64,000 nt of DNA, taken from positions 2,914,001 through 2,978,000 of the forward strand of contig NZ_CP017141.1 in assembly GCF_001721645.1 (NCBI RefSeq). The letters are read 5' to 3'. Under the pieces are notes generated by a model. It had not been told where the DNA came from. It worked only from the letters and a program-made list of their open reading frames with translations, and did no database searches. Each line of letters opens with the position of its first letter. The first letter of the stretch is position 1. Of the stretch, positions 25,733 to 33,946 are shown piece after piece. This DNA is from Pedobacter steynii. Its GTDB lineage: Bacteria; Bacteroidota; Bacteroidia; Sphingobacteriales; Sphingobacteriaceae. The position numbers and the translations under genes are program-made.

Positions 25733-27106
25733 ATGTTACCTCTTCAGAATTTTAAAGATTACATCAATCAAAATGCCCTTTTCACAGCGGATGATAAGAT
25801 TCTTCTGGCCGTTAGTGGGGGTAGAGATTCTGTTTTGATGGTTCATCTATTTAAACTCTCCGGATACAATTTTGGTATTGCACACTGCAACTTTAATTTA
25901 AGAGGGGAAGAATCTGTTCGTGATGAACATTTTGTAAAGATGCTGGCCGCAACACTCGATATTCCATTTTATGTGAAGCATTTTCAGACAAAAGATTATG
26001 CTCATATCCATAAGGTATCCATACAAATGGCGGCAAGGGAGTTGAGATACCGATGGTTTGAAGAGATCCGAAACCAGGATAATTATGCATTTATTGCCCT
26101 GGCTCAACATCAGGATGATGCTATTGAAACGGTATTGCTGAACCTGACAAGGGGTACCGGAATTGCCGGGTTACATGGTATTCTTCCCAAAAGAGGAAAT
26201 CTGATCAGGCCACTCCTGTTTCTTTCCAGAGCAGAGATTAACGAAATCGTGGAAAAGGAGCAGGTCGATTATGTAGAGGATAGTTCCAATCTGAGCACGA
26301 ATTATGCACGGAATAAAATAAGGTTAAAAGTATTACCTCAGCTGAAGGAAATTAATGCTAATCTGGAGGTCACTTTTCAACATAATATTCAGCGCTTTGC
26401 AGATACGGAAATGGTTCTGCAAAAAGTTGTGGCAGATTTAAAGGCAGGCCTGCTCATCAGTAAGCAAAATGCCATTCATATTTCTATAGCGGAAATTAAG
26501 CGTTTGTTGCCGCAGAAATTGCTCTTGTTTGAACTCCTCAAACCTTATGGTTTTACGGAACATCTCATCGCTGAAGTGCTGCAGGCACTGGATAAGCAAA
26601 GTGGTCTTTCTTTCTTTAGTGCATCTCATCAGCTTACGCTGGATCGTGAAGACCTGATTCTGATTGCATTGAAGGAAAAAGAACAGCGGCATTTACTTTT
26701 ACATGCACAAAGTCCGCATGTTGTGCTTCCTGAAGCTGAGCTGACCTGGTTTACTATAGCTAAATCCGTATTTGAGCAGGAATATGAGTTTGAAAGAGAT
26801 CATAATATGGCTTACCTTGATGCAGAAAAACTGATTTATCCCTTAATATTAAGAAGCAGACAGGCTGGAGATCGTTTTAAGCCGATGGGGATGAACAATT
26901 TTAAAAAATTAAGCGATCTTTTTATCGATGAGAAGGTTCCGGTGACGAAGAAAGACGATATTCCTATCCTGGTAAATGGAAATGGGGAAATTATCTGGGT
27001 GATCGGATTCAGGCAGGATAACCGTTATAGGATTAGCCCTACAACGAAAAATGTAACAATATTGACTTATAGAAATCTACATATTACAATTTCTAAACAA
27101 TCTTAA
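25733..27106 (+). CDS. tilS: tRNA(Ile)-lysidine synthetase
   Basis: Modifies the wobble C34 of the AUA-reading tRNA-Ile to lysidine. The PP-loop is LAVSGGRDS near residue 26 (the more usual form is SGGxDS). ALAQHQDDAIETVLLNLTRGTG near 123 is the conserved ATP/tRNA site. The 457-residue length includes the TilS substrate-binding and C-terminal domains (RSRQAGDRFKPMGM near 378). It is flanked by its own spacer and by a small membrane protein gene. Confidence 0.95.
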   Translation: MLPLQNFKDYINQNALFTADDKILLAVSGGRDSVLMVHLFKLSGYNFGIAHCNFNLRGEESVRDEHFVKMLAATLDIPFYVKHFQTKDYAHIHKVSIQMAARELRYRWFEEIRNQDNYAFIALAQHQDDAIETVLLNLTRGTGIAGLHGILPKRGNLIRPLLFLSRAEINEIVEKEQVDYVEDSSNLSTNYARNKIRLKVLPQLKEINANLEVTFQHNIQRFADTEMVLQKVVADLKAGLLISKQNAIHISIAEIKRLLPQKLLLFELLKPYGFTEHLIAEVLQALDKQSGLSFFSASHQLTLDREDLILIALKEKEQRHLLLHAQSPHVVLPEAELTWFTIAKSVFEQEYEFERDHNMAYLDAEKLIYPLILRSRQAGDRFKPMGMNNFKKLSDLFIDEKVPVTKKDDIPILVNGNGEIIWVIGFRQDNRYRISPTTKNVTILTYRNLHITISKQS

Positions 27107-27163
27107 GCAGGATGTTTTACTAAGCAAAGGAAAAAACAAGTAACTTTATTGAAAATTATATAG

Positions 27164-27646
27164 ATGGGGAACCGATACGCATTTTTGGAGAAACAATATA
27201 TAGGCCGCGATTACATCAGAATATGTATTCGGTTGGTGATGGCTGCATTTTGTTTTGCTGCTTATGTCTATGAACGCGATCGGGACAATACCCAGGATCT
27301 TTTTTTAGTGGTCGGTTTTGGGATCATCGGGGTTTCTATCATTTTGCTTTTCATGATTCAGTATAAAACGATCATCGATGATAAGAAAATTCTGATCGAC
27401 GGTTTATGGTCTGCCAGAAAGGTAGAGATTGACCTGAATACCATAAAAAATGTCCGAAAAGATACCTATAGTAATTATTTGTTCAATAATCCGGTATATA
27501 ATCTGCACCGTAAAGGAAGTGTCCGTTTCTATTCTTCAGGAAAAGATGCGGTTGTGCTGACGGATCGGGATGGCTTTGAGTACTTTATCGGAACCCAGCG
27601 TCCTAATGAGATGTACCTTGTTATCAAGGACCAGATGAAATCGTAA
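27164..27646 (+). CDS. Small membrane protein with a PH-like domain
   Basis: A 160-residue protein with two membrane helices (about 22-38 and 45-65). A C-terminal beta-rich domain (KTIIDDKKILIDGLWSARKVEIDLNTIKNVRK) resembles bacterial PH domains. Function is unknown. It starts 57 bp after tilS and 72 bp before bshA, with no terminator seen on either side, so read-through is possible. Confidence 0.6.
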   Translation: MGNRYAFLEKQYIGRDYIRICIRLVMAAFCFAAYVYERDRDNTQDLFLVVGFGIIGVSIILLFMIQYKTIIDDKKILIDGLWSARKVEIDLNTIKNVRKDTYSNYLFNNPVYNLHRKGSVRFYSSGKDAVVLTDRDGFEYFIGTQRPNEMYLVIKDQMKS

Positions 27647-27718
27647 ATAATTGCAATTGTTTAACACAAAGCTCAGTTTAAGTATTGTACTTTGCATCCG
27701 TAAAACAAATTCACTGGA

Positions 27719-28864
27719 ATGAAAATAGGTATCGTTTGTTACCCGACTTTTGGAGGTAGTGGAGTAGTTGCTACTGAATTAGGTAAAGCACTGGCTGATG
27801 AAGGTCATCAGGTGCATTTTATAACTTATAGTCAGCCTGCCCGCCTCGACTTTTTCTCTGCCAATTTATTCTATCATGAAGTGTCTGTAAGGGATTATCC
27901 TTTATTTGATTATGCTCCGTATGAGTCTGCTCTGGCAAGTAAACTGGTGGATGTAGTACGCTTTGAAAAACTGGACATCTTACATGTACATTATGCCATT
28001 CCACATGCATCGGCTGCTTTCATGGCAAAACAGATCCTGGAAACCTACGGCATTTATATACCTTTTGTAACTACCCTGCATGGAACTGACATTACGCTGG
28101 TAGGTAAAGATCCAACCTATAAACCAGTGGTGACCTTTTCGATTAACAAGTCTGATGGGGTTACTACAGTGTCTCAAAATCTGAAAGAAGACACAGAGAA
28201 GCATTTTGAGATTACGAATGAAATCAAAGTGATTCCTAATTTTATCGATTTTAACAGGTTCAGCCTAAAACCAAAAGATCATTTTAAAAAGGCAATAGCG
28301 CCTAATAATGAAAGGATTCTGATCCATACGTCGAATTTCAGAAAAGTAAAGCGTACCGGTGATGTTATCCGGACTTTTGAGAAGATCCAGAAAAAGATCC
28401 CGTCCAAACTATTAATGGTAGGAGATGGACCAGAGCGTGCTTATAATGAACAATTGTGCAGGGAACTGGGAATCTGTGAGCATGTACGTTTCCTGGGAAA
28501 GCAGGATGCGATAGAAGAGATTCTTTCTGTATCTGATTTGTTTCTGATGCCTTCGGAATCGGAGAGTTTTGGATTGGCTGCACTGGAGGCAATGGCTTGT
28601 AAAGTCCCTGCAATTACTTCTAATGCAGGTGGTTTGCCGGAATTGAATATTGACGGTTTCTGTGGTTTTATGAGCAATGTTGGGGATGTGGATGATATGG
28701 CCGCGAAAGGAATTCAGATTCTGGAAAATGATGAGGTGCTACAGCAATTTAAAGAGAATGCCTTTATCAGAGCTCAGGATTTTGATCTGAAAAAAATCCT
28801 GCCGGTATATATAGATTACTATAATCAAGTGATAGAAGAAGCACATAAACTGAAAATAGTTTAA
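27719..28864 (+). CDS. bshA: N-acetyl-alpha-D-glucosaminyl L-malate synthase BshA
   Basis: First step of bacillithiol synthesis: joins UDP-GlcNAc and L-malate. The 381-residue GT4-fold protein starts with GIVCYPTFGGSGVVATELG, the diagnostic BshA start, and continues with HVHYAIPHASAAF near residue 90 and the TTLHGTDIT block near 118. The C-terminal nucleotide site has MPSESESFGLAALEAMA near 277 (E-x7-E motif). bshB and bshC are not in the window. A strong terminator follows. Confidence 0.94.
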   Translation: MKIGIVCYPTFGGSGVVATELGKALADEGHQVHFITYSQPARLDFFSANLFYHEVSVRDYPLFDYAPYESALASKLVDVVRFEKLDILHVHYAIPHASAAFMAKQILETYGIYIPFVTTLHGTDITLVGKDPTYKPVVTFSINKSDGVTTVSQNLKEDTEKHFEITNEIKVIPNFIDFNRFSLKPKDHFKKAIAPNNERILIHTSNFRKVKRTGDVIRTFEKIQKKIPSKLLMVGDGPERAYNEQLCRELGICEHVRFLGKQDAIEEILSVSDLFLMPSESESFGLAALEAMACKVPAITSNAGGLPELNIDGFCGFMSNVGDVDDMAAKGIQILENDEVLQQFKENAFIRAQDFDLKKILPVYIDYYNQVIEEAHKLKIV

Positions 28865-28865
28865 A

Positions 28866-28905
28866 CCTAAAAAAGGCCTTTGGTAATCCAAAGGCCTTTT
28901 TTAGG
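28866..28905. terminator. Two-way terminator, 18-bp perfect stem
   Basis: CCTAAAAAAGGCCTTTGG (28866-28883), loop TAAT, and its complement (28888-28905), between the convergent bshA and lactonase genes. Confidence 0.92.
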
Positions 28906-28919
28906 TGTTTTATATGCTT

Positions 28920-30032
28920 TTATTTTATCGGAGCAAATACCAGGCATACCGGCGCACCAACCTCGATTCTCTTGCCTGTATCTTTCAAAGCACCTGTTTC
29001 CTGATTGCGCTCAAAAATAACCACGTTATTGGTGTATTGATGCCCTACAAGAAGGTACTTTCCACTTGGGTCAATGACAAAGTTCCTTGGTCCTTTGCCC
29101 AGCGTGCTGGCATAACCTCTGATGCTTAACAAGCCACCTTTTTCTATCGCAAAAATGGTAATCTTGTTTTCTGATCCCCTGTTGCTGGCATATAAAAACC
29201 TGCCGTCTGGAGATAGATGGATATCTGCCGCACCATTTTGTCCGGTAAATCCATCTTCAGTAAGCTTAGTCTGCTGAATTTCCGTTAAAGTACCTTCGCT
29301 ATAACTGAATACAGTGATTCCTCCATTAATTTCCTCTACTAGGTAGGCATATTTACTGTCTTTACTAAATACAAGGTGTCTGGGGCCAGCTCCTGGTGTT
29401 ACAGCAACACTGTCTGAGGCTGTTAGTACCTGGTTGCCTCCATCAGCATTATATTTGTATAAATATACTTTGTCTGTTCCCAGATCGTTTACCACTACAT
29501 ATTTATGGTCGGGGCTAAACTGTGCCATATGTACATGAGGACCGGCCTGCTGACCTTTGACGATGCTTTTTCCATTATGTTTTATCAATTGCTTCAGGGC
29601 AGACAAAGATCCGTCCTTTTCAATGCCGAAAACCGAAATACTACCCCCGGAATAGTTTGCAGTAATGACATTCTTTTGATCGGCTACGATATAGCAGGGA
29701 TCTGCACCGTTGGTGGCCTGTTTGTTTAAAAAAGTCAGCTTGCCGGATGCTGCATCAAAAGCAAAGGCACTGGCGGCGCTGGATTCTGAGGTTTCATTGA
29801 CTGCATAAATGGTTTTATTGCCTTCACCTAAGGCCAGGTAGCTTGGGTTTTCTACATTTTTGGTTACACTTTTCGCTTTAAAGGCAGCGGTGTTTGTATT
29901 GAAGTCGTAGACATAAATCCCTTCACTCTTCCCGGTATTGGTATAGGTTCCAATGATGAGGTTATAGTCTTTTTGTTGTGCACAGCTTTGCATGGCTAGA
30001 AGTATTACTGGAAAAAATAAAAGTGCTCTCAT
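28920..30032 (-). CDS. Lactonase-family beta-propeller lipoprotein (6-phosphogluconolactonase-like)
   Basis: A 370-residue protein with a lipobox (AMQSC). It has the seven-bladed propeller of the YbhE/Pgl family, beginning LIIGTYTNTGKSEGIYVYDF, with GPHVHMAQFSPDHKYVVVNDLGTDKVYLY near residue 170 and ASNRGSENKITIFAI near 285. E. coli Pgl acts on 6-phosphogluconolactone in the cytosol; the lipid anchor here puts this one outside, so the substrate is likely a different lactone or none. Confidence 0.85.
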   Translation of the reverse strand: MRALLFFPVILLAMQSCAQQKDYNLIIGTYTNTGKSEGIYVYDFNTNTAAFKAKSVTKNVENPSYLALGEGNKTIYAVNETSESSAASAFAFDAASGKLTFLNKQATNGADPCYIVADQKNVITANYSGGSISVFGIEKDGSLSALKQLIKHNGKSIVKGQQAGPHVHMAQFSPDHKYVVVNDLGTDKVYLYKYNADGGNQVLTASDSVAVTPGAGPRHLVFSKDSKYAYLVEEINGGITVFSYSEGTLTEIQQTKLTEDGFTGQNGAADIHLSPDGRFLYASNRGSENKITIFAIEKGGLLSIRGYASTLGKGPRNFVIDPSGKYLLVGHQYTNNVVIFERNQETGALKDTGKRIEVGAPVCLVFAPIK

Positions 30033-30183
30033 TTGAATATTTATTATTTAGCAATAATATCATATTAACTTGAAATTATGGGTCTGTTTGTTCAGATTAT
30101 TGAGCGATTCATCCTTATTTCCTGAAAGGGGGGCAGACAAAAAGAAGAGTAACGCAGGAGCGCATGGTTTGGGAAAGGAGGTA

Positions 30184-30222
30184 TAAAAAAAGAACCGAAG
30201 GCTTTTGGCGTCTTCGGTTCTT
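30184..30222 (-). terminator. Terminator of the pseudouridine synthase gene
   Basis: On the minus strand AAGAACCGAAG pairs with CTTCGGTTCTT (30190-30200 and 30212-30222) and is followed by seven T at 30184-30190. Confidence 0.85.
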
Positions 30223-30231
30223 CAGTATTCT

Positions 30232-31665
30232 TTATTTTATCAGATGTTTAATCTGGATTAATTCGTGCTCCTCTAAATAGCGCCATCTTCCACGTGGAAG
30301 GTCTTTTTTAGTCAGGTTACCATAAACAACGCGGTCAAGTTTTACCACATCATAACCCAGGTGTTCAAATATTCTTCTTACGATTCTGTTTTTGCCACTA
30401 TGGATCTGGATACCTACTTCACGTTTACTACCGCCAGTTACATATGAAACGTTATCTGGTTTGATAATTCCGTCTTCCAGCTCAAGACCGAACTGTATTT
30501 TGTTCAGATCTCCCTGACTTAAGCTTCTGCTTAATTCCACATGATAGATCTTGGTGATGCCATTTTTTGGGTGAGATAATTTATCAGCAAGGTCACCATC
30601 ATTGGTCATCAATAAAAGACCTGTAGTATTACGGTCTAATCTTCCTACCGGATAGATGCGTTCTCTGCTTGCTTTATCTACCAACTGCATTACTGTACGG
30701 CGTTCCTGAGGATCGTCAGTAGTAGTGATGTAATCTTTAGGTTTATTCAGTAATACGTAAACTTTCTTTTCGCGTTTCAATAGTTCTCCGTTATAGCGGA
30801 TTTCATCTTTTGCCGGGTCAATTTTATGACCAAGTTCAGAAACTGCTTCTCCGTTTACGGATACTACACCTGCTGCAATCAGTTCATCGGCTTTACGACG
30901 TGAGCAAATACCTGAATTGGCAATATAACGGTTCAAACGGATCAGTCCGTCATCTTTTGGAATCGGAGCTTTTCTGCCACGCATTACCGTATTGCTTTCT
31001 TCACGTTCAGCACGGTCTCCGCGAGGTTTAAAACCTCCTCCTGAATTGTCGTCGTCTCTTTTTCTGAAAGGTCTGCTATCCGTACTTCTGGAAGCCTGTC
31101 CTTTTTTATCATCGAATTTTCTGAATGGCTGATCACCATTTCCGAAATTGTCTTTCTTTATATAACTACGGGTTTTGTCCCCAGGAGGAACATCTCTTGA
31201 ACTTCCCGCACTATGTGGTCTTGGTTTATAATCTTTACTGCCGCCATCCTTTCCAGCTCTTGGCTTGAAGTCTTTGGCGCCACCAGGTCTTGGAGAAAAG
31301 CTTTTTGAATCGCCATCTCTGCCTGCTCTTGGTTTAAAGTCTCTTGACTCATTATCTCCTCTTGGTTTGAAGCTTCTGGATTCTCCATCTCTGCTTCCTC
31401 CTCTTGGATTGTAATCTTTTTTGTCTCCCTCTCTAGGCTTGTAGTCCCTTGATCCGCCTTCTCTTGGCTTAAAATCTTTTCTATCGCCTTCTCTTGGTTT
31501 AAAATCTCTTGGACCACCAAACTTACTATCCTTCCCCTCCTTGTCGTCAAACTTGCTTTTGCCTTTGTAAGAACTATCTGTTCCACTACGACTTTTGCCT
31601 GTTGTACTTCTGTTTCCCGGTTTGGACTTGTCATCCCGACTGTTCCTGTTGTTGTTTTTGATCAT
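30232..31665 (-). CDS. RluB/RsuA-type 23S rRNA pseudouridine synthase with a repetitive N-terminal extension
   Basis: A 477-residue protein. The C-terminal 240 residues are a complete pseudouridine synthase: an S4 domain at about 240-285 (IRLNRYIANSGICSRRKADELIAAG), and the catalytic Asp in GRLDRNTTGLLLMTNDG near 341. RluB-type enzymes modify helix 89 of 23S rRNA. Residues 1-235 are low complexity (Lys, Arg, Asp, Gly, Ser) with about ten copies of a FKPR or YKPR unit separated by acidic linkers. Such extensions occur in Bacteroidota orthologues and probably bind RNA. A TAAATTTG -7 box lies 34 nt upstream. Confidence 0.88.
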   Translation of the reverse strand: MIKNNNRNSRDDKSKPGNRSTTGKSRSGTDSSYKGKSKFDDKEGKDSKFGGPRDFKPREGDRKDFKPREGGSRDYKPREGDKKDYNPRGGSRDGESRSFKPRGDNESRDFKPRAGRDGDSKSFSPRPGGAKDFKPRAGKDGGSKDYKPRPHSAGSSRDVPPGDKTRSYIKKDNFGNGDQPFRKFDDKKGQASRSTDSRPFRKRDDDNSGGGFKPRGDRAEREESNTVMRGRKAPIPKDDGLIRLNRYIANSGICSRRKADELIAAGVVSVNGEAVSELGHKIDPAKDEIRYNGELLKREKKVYVLLNKPKDYITTTDDPQERRTVMQLVDKASRERIYPVGRLDRNTTGLLLMTNDGDLADKLSHPKNGITKIYHVELSRSLSQGDLNKIQFGLELEDGIIKPDNVSYVTGGSKREVGIQIHSGKNRIVRRIFEHLGYDVVKLDRVVYGNLTKKDLPRGRWRYLEEHELIQIKHLIK

Positions 31666-31679
31666 GATACGCTATATAA

Positions 31680-31707
31680 CCGCATAATTTATGCGGCTGC
31701 AAATTTA
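31680..31707 (-). promoter_or_regulatory. -7 box and 5'-end hairpin of the pseudouridine synthase gene
   Basis: TAAATTTG sits at 31700-31707 on the minus strand. A perfect stem (CCGCATAA and its complement, 31680-31696) begins where transcription should start, so the mRNA would open with a hairpin. Confidence 0.4.
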
Positions 31708-31885
31708 ATAAAAATTGGGCAATTTACCGCTGATATTTTACGTTTTGTACAAGATGTAAAAAATCGCCGTTTATGGGTGTTTAAACCTTGATTTTCGGGA
31801 CACTTTTCGTAAAAGCTTGATAATTAACATAATATACTGTATGTTTGCAAACGTTTTAAAATTGTTAACCAAAAAAAGGAGGAAA

Positions 31886-32695
31886 ATGATAAAGAAACAC
31901 ATAATAACATGTACGGTAATAATTGCGTTACTGGTTATGGCAAAAGTGTTTGCTTACAACATGCCCCAAGCAGCAAAAAGTCTTTTAAAAGAAGAAAAAG
32001 TAACAAAGAATACAGATACAGTAACACCAAAAATCGAAGAGCCTGTATCACTTATGGCTCAATTAAATTTTGCAGAAGAGACACTTCCATTAGGCGATGC
32101 CAGAGTGGAACGTAAAATGAAAAAAGTTCTTGCTGCATTCAGTCACAGTAAATTACAGACCAGTCGTTTGCATAATAAGGCAGCGGAATGGTTTCCTGTA
32201 ATAGAACCAATCCTCGCCGCTTACGGCATTCCAGAGGATTTTAAATACATTCCTTTAGTTGAATCAGGGTTAAAGGCAGGTGTATCACCTAAAGGTGCTT
32301 CAGGCATCTGGCAATTTATGCCAGGTACTGCCCGTAGTTTTGGTTTGAAAGTCAATTCAAATGTAGATGAGCGGAACAATTTACGTAAGTCTACCATTGC
32401 AGCAGCAAAGTACATCAAAGAGCTTTATAGTATTTTTGATAACTGGACTTTGGTTGCCGCAGCGTATAATGTGGGTGATAACCACATGCAGAGGCAAATC
32501 AACAGGCAAAAGCAGGACAATTATTTCAAAATGAAACTTAACCGCGAAACTGCCGGTTATGTTTACAAATTGATATCCATGAAACAGATTGTGGAATTTC
32601 CTGTTCGCTATGGCTATAAAACGCCAAGGGCCCTATTAGCATATAATGCTGAAAAAGCTGCAAATAGTGCTGAAAAGACCGCAAACGCGGAATAA
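31886..32695 (+). CDS. Lytic transglycosylase, SLT/MltD type
   Basis: A 269-residue exported murein hydrolase. I chose ATG 31886 because AGGAGG, one of the few strong Shine-Dalgarno sequences in the window, lies 4 nt before it, and a hydrophobic signal follows. The SLT domain runs from FKYIPLVESGLKAG (catalytic Glu in VESG) through PKGASGIWQFMPGTARSFGL to AAAYNVGDN. It cleaves the glycan strand of peptidoglycan. The terminal 25 residues are Ala/Glu/Asn repeats. A terminator follows. Confidence 0.9.
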   Translation: MIKKHIITCTVIIALLVMAKVFAYNMPQAAKSLLKEEKVTKNTDTVTPKIEEPVSLMAQLNFAEETLPLGDARVERKMKKVLAAFSHSKLQTSRLHNKAAEWFPVIEPILAAYGIPEDFKYIPLVESGLKAGVSPKGASGIWQFMPGTARSFGLKVNSNVDERNNLRKSTIAAAKYIKELYSIFDNWTLVAAAYNVGDNHMQRQINRQKQDNYFKMKLNRETAGYVYKLISMKQIVEFPVRYGYKTPRALLAYNAEKAANSAEKTANAE

Positions 32696-32722
32696 TAAAA
32701 ATAAAAGACACACAAATGGGGG

Positions 32723-32747
32723 AAGCCGGAATTTATTCCGGCTTTTT
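32723..32747 (+). terminator. Terminator after the lytic transglycosylase gene
   Basis: AAGCCGGAA (32723-32731), loop TTTA, TTCCGGCTT (32736-32744), then more T. Confidence 0.85.
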
Positions 32748-32779
32748 GTTTTTCTGGGAATTTTACTATTTTACCCGAT

Positions 32780-33832
32780 ATGGGATTGTTAAAATTGCGC
32801 ATTACCGGGATGATTTATAGTCCGGGAGACACCTTAATCATTAACTTTGAACCCCTGGAAGGCCCTAAGCCTGATTATCTGGCTGGCCAGTTTCTGACGC
32901 TGGTATTTGTGGTAAACGGAAAAGAGCTGAGAAGATCTTACTCTTTATGCAGCTCTCCTGATGTAGATGAACCGCTTTCTATTGGCATTAAGCGTGTAGA
33001 AAATGGAGCAATCTCGAGATTACTCCATCATAAAACTGCTGTAGGGGATATCTTGACAGCATTGGAGCCCAATGGACAGTTTAGTTATCTTCCTGAGTTG
33101 GAAATCAGCAGGACCGTCTTCCTTTTTGCTGCAGGAGTAGGCATTACTCCATTATTCTCTATATTAAAGACAGCCCTGATCCGGGAAAAGCATACTAAGA
33201 TTATATTGGCCTATAGCAACAGGTCTGCCGATGGAACCTTATTTTATGGAGAGCTCAATGCTTTGCAGGAACAATATCCTGAACGCTTTAAGTTAATTTA
33301 CTTGTTTAGCCAATCGAAAAATCTGCTGCTGGCCCGGTTAAACGGACAGTTGATTGAACGCATTGTTGCTGAAAATATGGAATTTGACAAAGAGGATGTA
33401 TTACTTTACACCTGTGGGCCTGTAGATTACATGGATGTATGCAGAATCACCCTGCTGAATCTTGGTTTTGACCGGACTCAGATCAAAAGAGAAACCTTTG
33501 TTCTGCCGGAGGATGAGGCGGATGAAGATGATACTACCGAAAAGAAAATAAAAGATACAAACACTTATTCGGTAATTTTAAGCTATAGGGGCGAAGTACA
33601 TGAGATTGATGTGCCTTATGATCAAAGTATTCTTGATGCCGCATTGGAGCATAAGATAGACCTGCCATATAGCTGTCATGCTGGCATCTGCAGTACTTGT
33701 ACTGCCAATTGTACCAAAGGACATGTGGAAATGGATTATAATGAAGTTTTAATGGATGATGAAATAGCGGCGGGAAGAGTGCTGGTTTGTACCGGTCACC
33801 CTACTGAAAATGGCACCACGCTGGTTTGGTAA
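32780..33832 (+). CDS. NADPH/FAD oxidoreductase with a C-terminal 2Fe-2S ferredoxin domain (PaaE/Hcr-like)
   Basis: A 350-residue electron-transfer protein. The FAD-binding beta-barrel contains RRSYSLCSSP near residue 51; the NAD(P) domain contains AAGVGITPLFSIL near 116 and YTCGPVDYM near 210. A charged linker leads to a plant-type 2Fe-2S domain at about 265-350 with CHAGICSTC and a fourth Cys in LVCTGHP near 336. The order FAD-NAD-Fe2S matches PaaE-type reductases. No oxygenase gene is nearby, so the partner is unknown. Confidence 0.88.
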   Translation: MGLLKLRITGMIYSPGDTLIINFEPLEGPKPDYLAGQFLTLVFVVNGKELRRSYSLCSSPDVDEPLSIGIKRVENGAISRLLHHKTAVGDILTALEPNGQFSYLPELEISRTVFLFAAGVGITPLFSILKTALIREKHTKIILAYSNRSADGTLFYGELNALQEQYPERFKLIYLFSQSKNLLLARLNGQLIERIVAENMEFDKEDVLLYTCGPVDYMDVCRITLLNLGFDRTQIKRETFVLPEDEADEDDTTEKKIKDTNTYSVILSYRGEVHEIDVPYDQSILDAALEHKIDLPYSCHAGICSTCTANCTKGHVEMDYNEVLMDDEIAAGRVLVCTGHPTENGTTLVW

Positions 33833-33946
33833 ACAATCTCAGGTCTGCCTTGCGTAAACTTTTCTTTTGATAAAATTTTTAGCATTTTTGTGGCTGAAAA
33901 TTTGTTATCCTAAATATATAGATATCAGTATTGTTTTAATATAAAT

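Noticed and set aside
31158..31634. 158-codon frame on the minus strand overlapping the pseudouridine synthase N-terminus
   Set aside because: It runs within the repetitive DNA of the FKPR extension; the Gln/Glu-rich product is an out-of-frame reading of the same repeats, not a separate gene.
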